Positions 61,959 to 64,000 of a stretch of 64,000 nucleotides of DNA are shown here, piece by piece. Each line of letters begins with the position of its first letter. Positions within the stretch are counted from its first letter, which is position 1. Origin of the DNA: an uncultured Myxococcales bacterium (GTDB taxonomy: Bacteria > Myxococcota_A > UBA9042 > CAIXZC01); NCBI GenBank assembly GCA_903895725.1, contig CAITUV010000053.1, positions 110,116-174,115 on the forward strand, given 5' to 3'. The notes below the pieces were generated by a model, which was not told the origin of the DNA, ran no database searches, and worked only from the letters and a program-made list of their open reading frames with translations. Position numbers and translations under genes: made by a program.

Positions 61959-62705
61959 ATGCAGAGTGCACGCACGGGTACGATGTCCAGCAGGGGCCTG
62001 GTGACCATGGCACTGGCAGCGCTTGCCGGCTGCGTCGTGTCCGCCTGCCACAACGACGAATGCTCGCCCGACGAGTTCGAGTGTGACGGCAACGTGGCGA
62101 GATTCTGCGACCTCATGGTTTCGGATGCGCACAAGTCCTCCAACCCCTACATCTGGTTCGAGAACGATTGCGGCACCGGAACCTGCACGGTCCTCGGAAA
62201 GGGGAAGTATCCTCCGGTCCAGTGCGTGTACGATGAGGTGGAGATCCCTCCTCTCGACTCCAGCCTGGCGGTGCGTTGGGAGACCGATCAGGTGAAATTC
62301 GGGGCCGAGTCGCTGCTCATCGAGGCCGCCGGCAAGCAGTTCACTTCGGAGTCTGATGCCCTCGTCAACGTGTCCGGTGACGTGGTCACTTCGCTGGAGG
62401 AGACCGGCACGGACGGGACGATGGCACAAGTCCGCCATGGGTCGCTCAACGCCTACTGGAATGAGAACGACGTCCTGATGGAAGTGCGCATGACCTTCGT
62501 CCACGACGCGACGACCTGGTGGTGCGATTCCATCGCGACCCGGGACGGCACGGCGATGCAGGACGACAACTTCGTCGAGCGTGCGGGCCGGTTCTTCGAA
62601 GCGCCTCTGGGCGAGTGGGCATCGGGTGATGTCGAAATCCCGGCGTCTCAGGATGCGCCCGTCTCCATCCAGTTCAAGGGAATCAAGGCCCGGGTATTCG
62701 AGTAG
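61959..62705 (+). CDS. Hypothetical lipoprotein with short Cys-rich segment
   Basis: The protein has 248 aa. The lipobox ALAGC gives Cys25; an alternative Cys lies in VVSAC. Residues 30-85 have several cysteines (CSPDEFECDGNVARFC, CGTGTCTVLG), similar to the EGF-like parts of neighbouring lipoproteins. Residues 90-248 form a beta-rich domain with no recognised family (SLAVRWETDQVKFGAES, VEIPASQDAPVSIQFK). The ATG at 61959 follows GGGAGGATGGAA; an ATG two codons earlier (61953) lies within the ribosome site and is rejected. It is the last member of the surface-protein cluster before the mobile-element border. Confidence 0.75.
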   Translation: MQSARTGTMSSRGLVTMALAALAGCVVSACHNDECSPDEFECDGNVARFCDLMVSDAHKSSNPYIWFENDCGTGTCTVLGKGKYPPVQCVYDEVEIPPLDSSLAVRWETDQVKFGAESLLIEAAGKQFTSESDALVNVSGDVVTSLEETGTDGTMAQVRHGSLNAYWNENDVLMEVRMTFVHDATTWWCDSIATRDGTAMQDDNFVERAGRFFEAPLGEWASGDVEIPASQDAPVSIQFKGIKARVFE

Positions 62706-62809
62706 CCTGTCCGGGCCCCGCAGGCCCCCCAAAGCCGACGCCATCGTGGGCATGTCCGCACGCTGCGTCTGCTCGACGCCATCGGATCTACCGCTCGGGA
62801 TTGTTCGGG

Positions 62810-62853
62810 TGGTGGGCGATACTGGATTCGAACCAGTGACTTCTACCGTGTGA
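62810..62853 (-). tRNA. 3' half of a tRNA (tRNA-Val-like), probable attachment-site remnant
   Basis: On the minus strand the sequence reads from TCACACGGTAGAAGTC through the T-arm ACTGGTTCGAATCCAGT to ATCGCCCACCA. A complete T-arm, discriminator A and CCA end are present. The sequence before the anticodon loop does not pair with GGTAG, and no D-arm or GGGCGAT acceptor strand follows upstream, so the 5' half is missing. ACAC at the loop suggests a Val anticodon. Confidence 0.65.
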
Positions 62854-63038
62854 AGATTCCCAGGCCGATCTGGTTCAGGGCCGCTTTCCAGGCCGTTCCG
62901 AGCGTGATCATTGACGATTTCTGAACCGCCCGCCAAGTCCCGCAAAGCCGGATCCGTCCCGAAGACTTCGGCAAGACCGTACGCCGGGACGTGTGACGGC
63001 TTCTGCCGCCGCAAGTCGTCTTACTCCCTTCTTTCCCC

Positions 63039-63067
63039 TTGCTCCCACCGCGGGACCACGGTATGCT
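63039..63067 (+). promoter_or_regulatory. higBA promoter
   Basis: TTGCTC (63039-63044), 17 bases, TATGCT (63062-63067), 21 bases before the higB ATG. Confidence 0.55.
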
Positions 63068-63085
63068 TGTTCCCGAGGTGGGAGC
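63041..63085. promoter_or_regulatory. Inverted-repeat operator of higBA
   Basis: GCTCCCACC (63041-63049) and GGTGGGAGC (63077-63085) are perfect 9-bp inverted repeats, extended by GGGA and TCCC after a 2-base mismatch. They flank the -10 box; one arm covers the -35, the other the ribosome site. This is a likely binding site for HigA or HigBA in autoregulation. Confidence 0.55.
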
Positions 63086-63087
63086 AG

Positions 63088-63384
63088 ATGCGGATCATCG
63101 CCCGCAAGACGCTGAAGGACTTCTGGGAGGCAGGCCATGCCGATGCCGAGCAACCGCTCAAGGCCTGGTTTGCCGAGGTCGAGCGCTCGGACTGGTCTTC
63201 GATGGTGGACATCAAGGCCCGGTACGCCCACGCCAGCGTCATCGACTCGGAGCGGGTGGTGTTCAACATCCGCGGCAACAGGTACCGCCTGGTGGCCAAG
63301 ATCTGGTTTCCGGGGCGGACGGTGTGGGTGAAGTTCTTGGGGACTCATGCAGAGTATGACTCGCTCGACATGGGGTCCCTCTAG
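63088..63384 (+). CDS. higB: HigB-type toxin (mRNA interferase)
   Basis: The protein has 98 aa, the usual HigB length. MRIIARKTLKDFWEAG, DAEQPLKAWFAEVERSDW, DIKARYAHASVI, RVVFNIRGNRYRLVAKIWF and FLGTHAEYDSLDM match the HigB_toxin family, a RelE-superfold ribosome-dependent RNase in which the C-terminal His-Ala-Glu-Tyr-Asp segment lies at the active site. The gene order toxin then antitoxin is typical of hig. The ATG at 63088 follows GAGGTGGGAGCAG, and 9 bases separate the two genes. Regulation by HigA through the upstream inverted repeat is expected. It lies next to a tRNA remnant, consistent with an acquired stability module. Confidence 0.92.
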   Translation: MRIIARKTLKDFWEAGHADAEQPLKAWFAEVERSDWSSMVDIKARYAHASVIDSERVVFNIRGNRYRLVAKIWFPGRTVWVKFLGTHAEYDSLDMGSL

Positions 63385-63393
63385 GAGGTGCCG

Positions 63394-63768
63394 ATGAGCA
63401 TCCGTCCGATTCGAAATGACGACGACCATCGCCGGGCAATGCTGGAGATCGAGCGCCTCTGGGGAGCACAGGAGGGCAGCCCCAGGGCCGAGCGTCTGGA
63501 GATCCTCGTGACGCTGGTACACGCCTACGAGGCGGAGCACCACGCCATCGACCCGCCCGATCCGATCGAGGCAATCCGCTTCCGGATGGAGCAGCAGGGG
63601 CTGACCCGGCGGGACCTGGAGCCCATGATCGGTGGCCGCTCCCGGGTCTCAGAGGTGCTCAACCGCCGGCGCCCTCTCACCCTGCCCATGATCCGCCGCC
63701 TGCGCCGGGGGCTGGGCATCTCCGCGGACGTTCTGGTCGGCGAGGAACGACGCAAGGCAGCGGGGTAG
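63394..63768 (+). CDS. higA: HigA-type antitoxin (XRE-family HTH)
   Basis: The protein has 124 aa. The N-terminal 60 residues (IRNDDDHRRAMLEIERLWG, ERLEILVTLVHAYEAEH) are the helical part shared by HigA antitoxins encoded downstream of HigB. DPIEAIRFRMEQQGLTRRDL to IGGRSRVSEVLNRRRPL is the helix-turn-helix domain. It neutralises HigB and represses the operon. The ATG at 63394 follows AGGAGGTGCCG; a GTG two codons upstream falls in the ribosome site. Both genes appear intact, so the module is likely active. Confidence 0.92.
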   Translation: MSIRPIRNDDDHRRAMLEIERLWGAQEGSPRAERLEILVTLVHAYEAEHHAIDPPDPIEAIRFRMEQQGLTRRDLEPMIGGRSRVSEVLNRRRPLTLPMIRRLRRGLGISADVLVGEERRKAAG

Positions 63769-63865
63769 GCCCCACCCAATCCACGACGAATCCGAGAGAC
63801 CGTTCCCCCCCCGACGGCCCATGCACCGCCTCGGCCGTGAGTGCGGGCACCCCGACGGCTGTGGT

Positions 63866-63977
63866 TGTCAACCCCCAATCGGATGCAAAACGTGAGACAT
63901 GGGCCGGAGGCGGGAGTGAGGGATTTTGGACCGCATCGGCAGCGGGGTGATCGGGTGGAGTTGGGGGTCGGTTGACA
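63866..63977. repeat. Imperfect inverted repeat, possible insertion-sequence end
   Basis: TGTCAACCCCCAA (63866-63878) is repeated in inverted form as TTGGGGGT, CGG, TTGACA (63961-63977). The internal GGATTTTGGACC is reminiscent of the repeated motifs in IS21-type ends. No transposase gene is visible before the window ends. Confidence 0.25.
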
Positions 63978-64000
63978 GGTCGGTGGCGGGTTCGGTCAGA

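Larger units (their letters stand above)
62706..63087. other. Intergenic region with tRNA remnant
   Basis: 382 bases between the last lipoprotein gene and higB. It holds the tRNA 3' fragment at 62810-62853, the higBA promoter and operator at 63039-63085, and no other feature I can support. Confidence 0.6.

Noticed and set aside
62581..62853. Small open frame ending VGDTGFEPVTSTV
   Set aside because: This peptide is the familiar false translation of a tRNA 3' end on the opposite strand.
62880..63080. Possible decayed integrase gene antisense to higB upstream region
   Set aside because: A short frame reading toward the tRNA remnant exists, but no integrase active-site motif or start could be found.

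Overview
The window is high-GC DNA from a Gram-negative bacterium, most probably a member of the Myxococcota. The signs are a MYXO-CTERM-type tail on a secreted trypsin-like protease, many outer-membrane-type lipoproteins carrying MopE-like, thrombospondin-3-like and Cys-rich modules, a chemosensory operon of the alternative-cellular-function type, and several dispersed repeat families. Coding density is high. Nearly every gene has a clear Shine-Dalgarno sequence, and about twenty genes or operons have a recognisable promoter of the form TTGNNN, 16-18 bases, TANNNT.

Region 1 (1-20 kb) is a mixed metabolic and envelope segment. It holds a truncated FAD-dependent dehydrogenase, a GT51 peptidoglycan transglycosylase with a very long extracytoplasmic region, a membrane protein that looks like an inactivated site-2 protease with two cyclic-nucleotide-binding domains, an M28 peptidase, an operon pairing a split transketolase with a RuBisCO-like protein, a SUMF1-fold protein fused to a flavodoxin-like domain, an AcfC-like binding protein and a GH13 alpha-glucosidase.

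Region 2 (20.1-29.5 kb) is one tight operon, cheW-cheR(TPR)-cheW-mcp-cheA(REC)-cheB followed by a REC-histidine kinase. The gene set matches the Wsp pathway, but the WspR diguanylate cyclase is replaced by a hybrid kinase.

Region 3 (29.6-62.7 kb) is a secretome island. It has beta-propeller proteins, a purple-acid-phosphatase-like lipoprotein, a lipoprotein with an internal type IV pilin-like segment, two divergent RND/MMPL transporters and six large secreted proteins built from Cys-rich repeats. The largest (2013 aa) has 39 copies of one 45-50-residue module, and its convergent neighbour (1302 aa) combines other Cys-rich modules with a lamin-tail domain and two cohesin-like domains.

Region 4 (62.7-64 kb) looks like a mobile-element border. 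It has a 3' half of a tRNA, a higBA toxin-antitoxin pair with an inverted-repeat operator, and a possible insertion-sequence end.

The strongest candidates for undescribed biology are the RuBisCO-like/split-transketolase operon, the tandem palindromic insert in its transketolase subunit, the small transposon-like element nested in a dispersed ATAGGAC repeat at a stop codon, the rewired Wsp-like operon and the expanding Cys-rich repeat lipoproteins.
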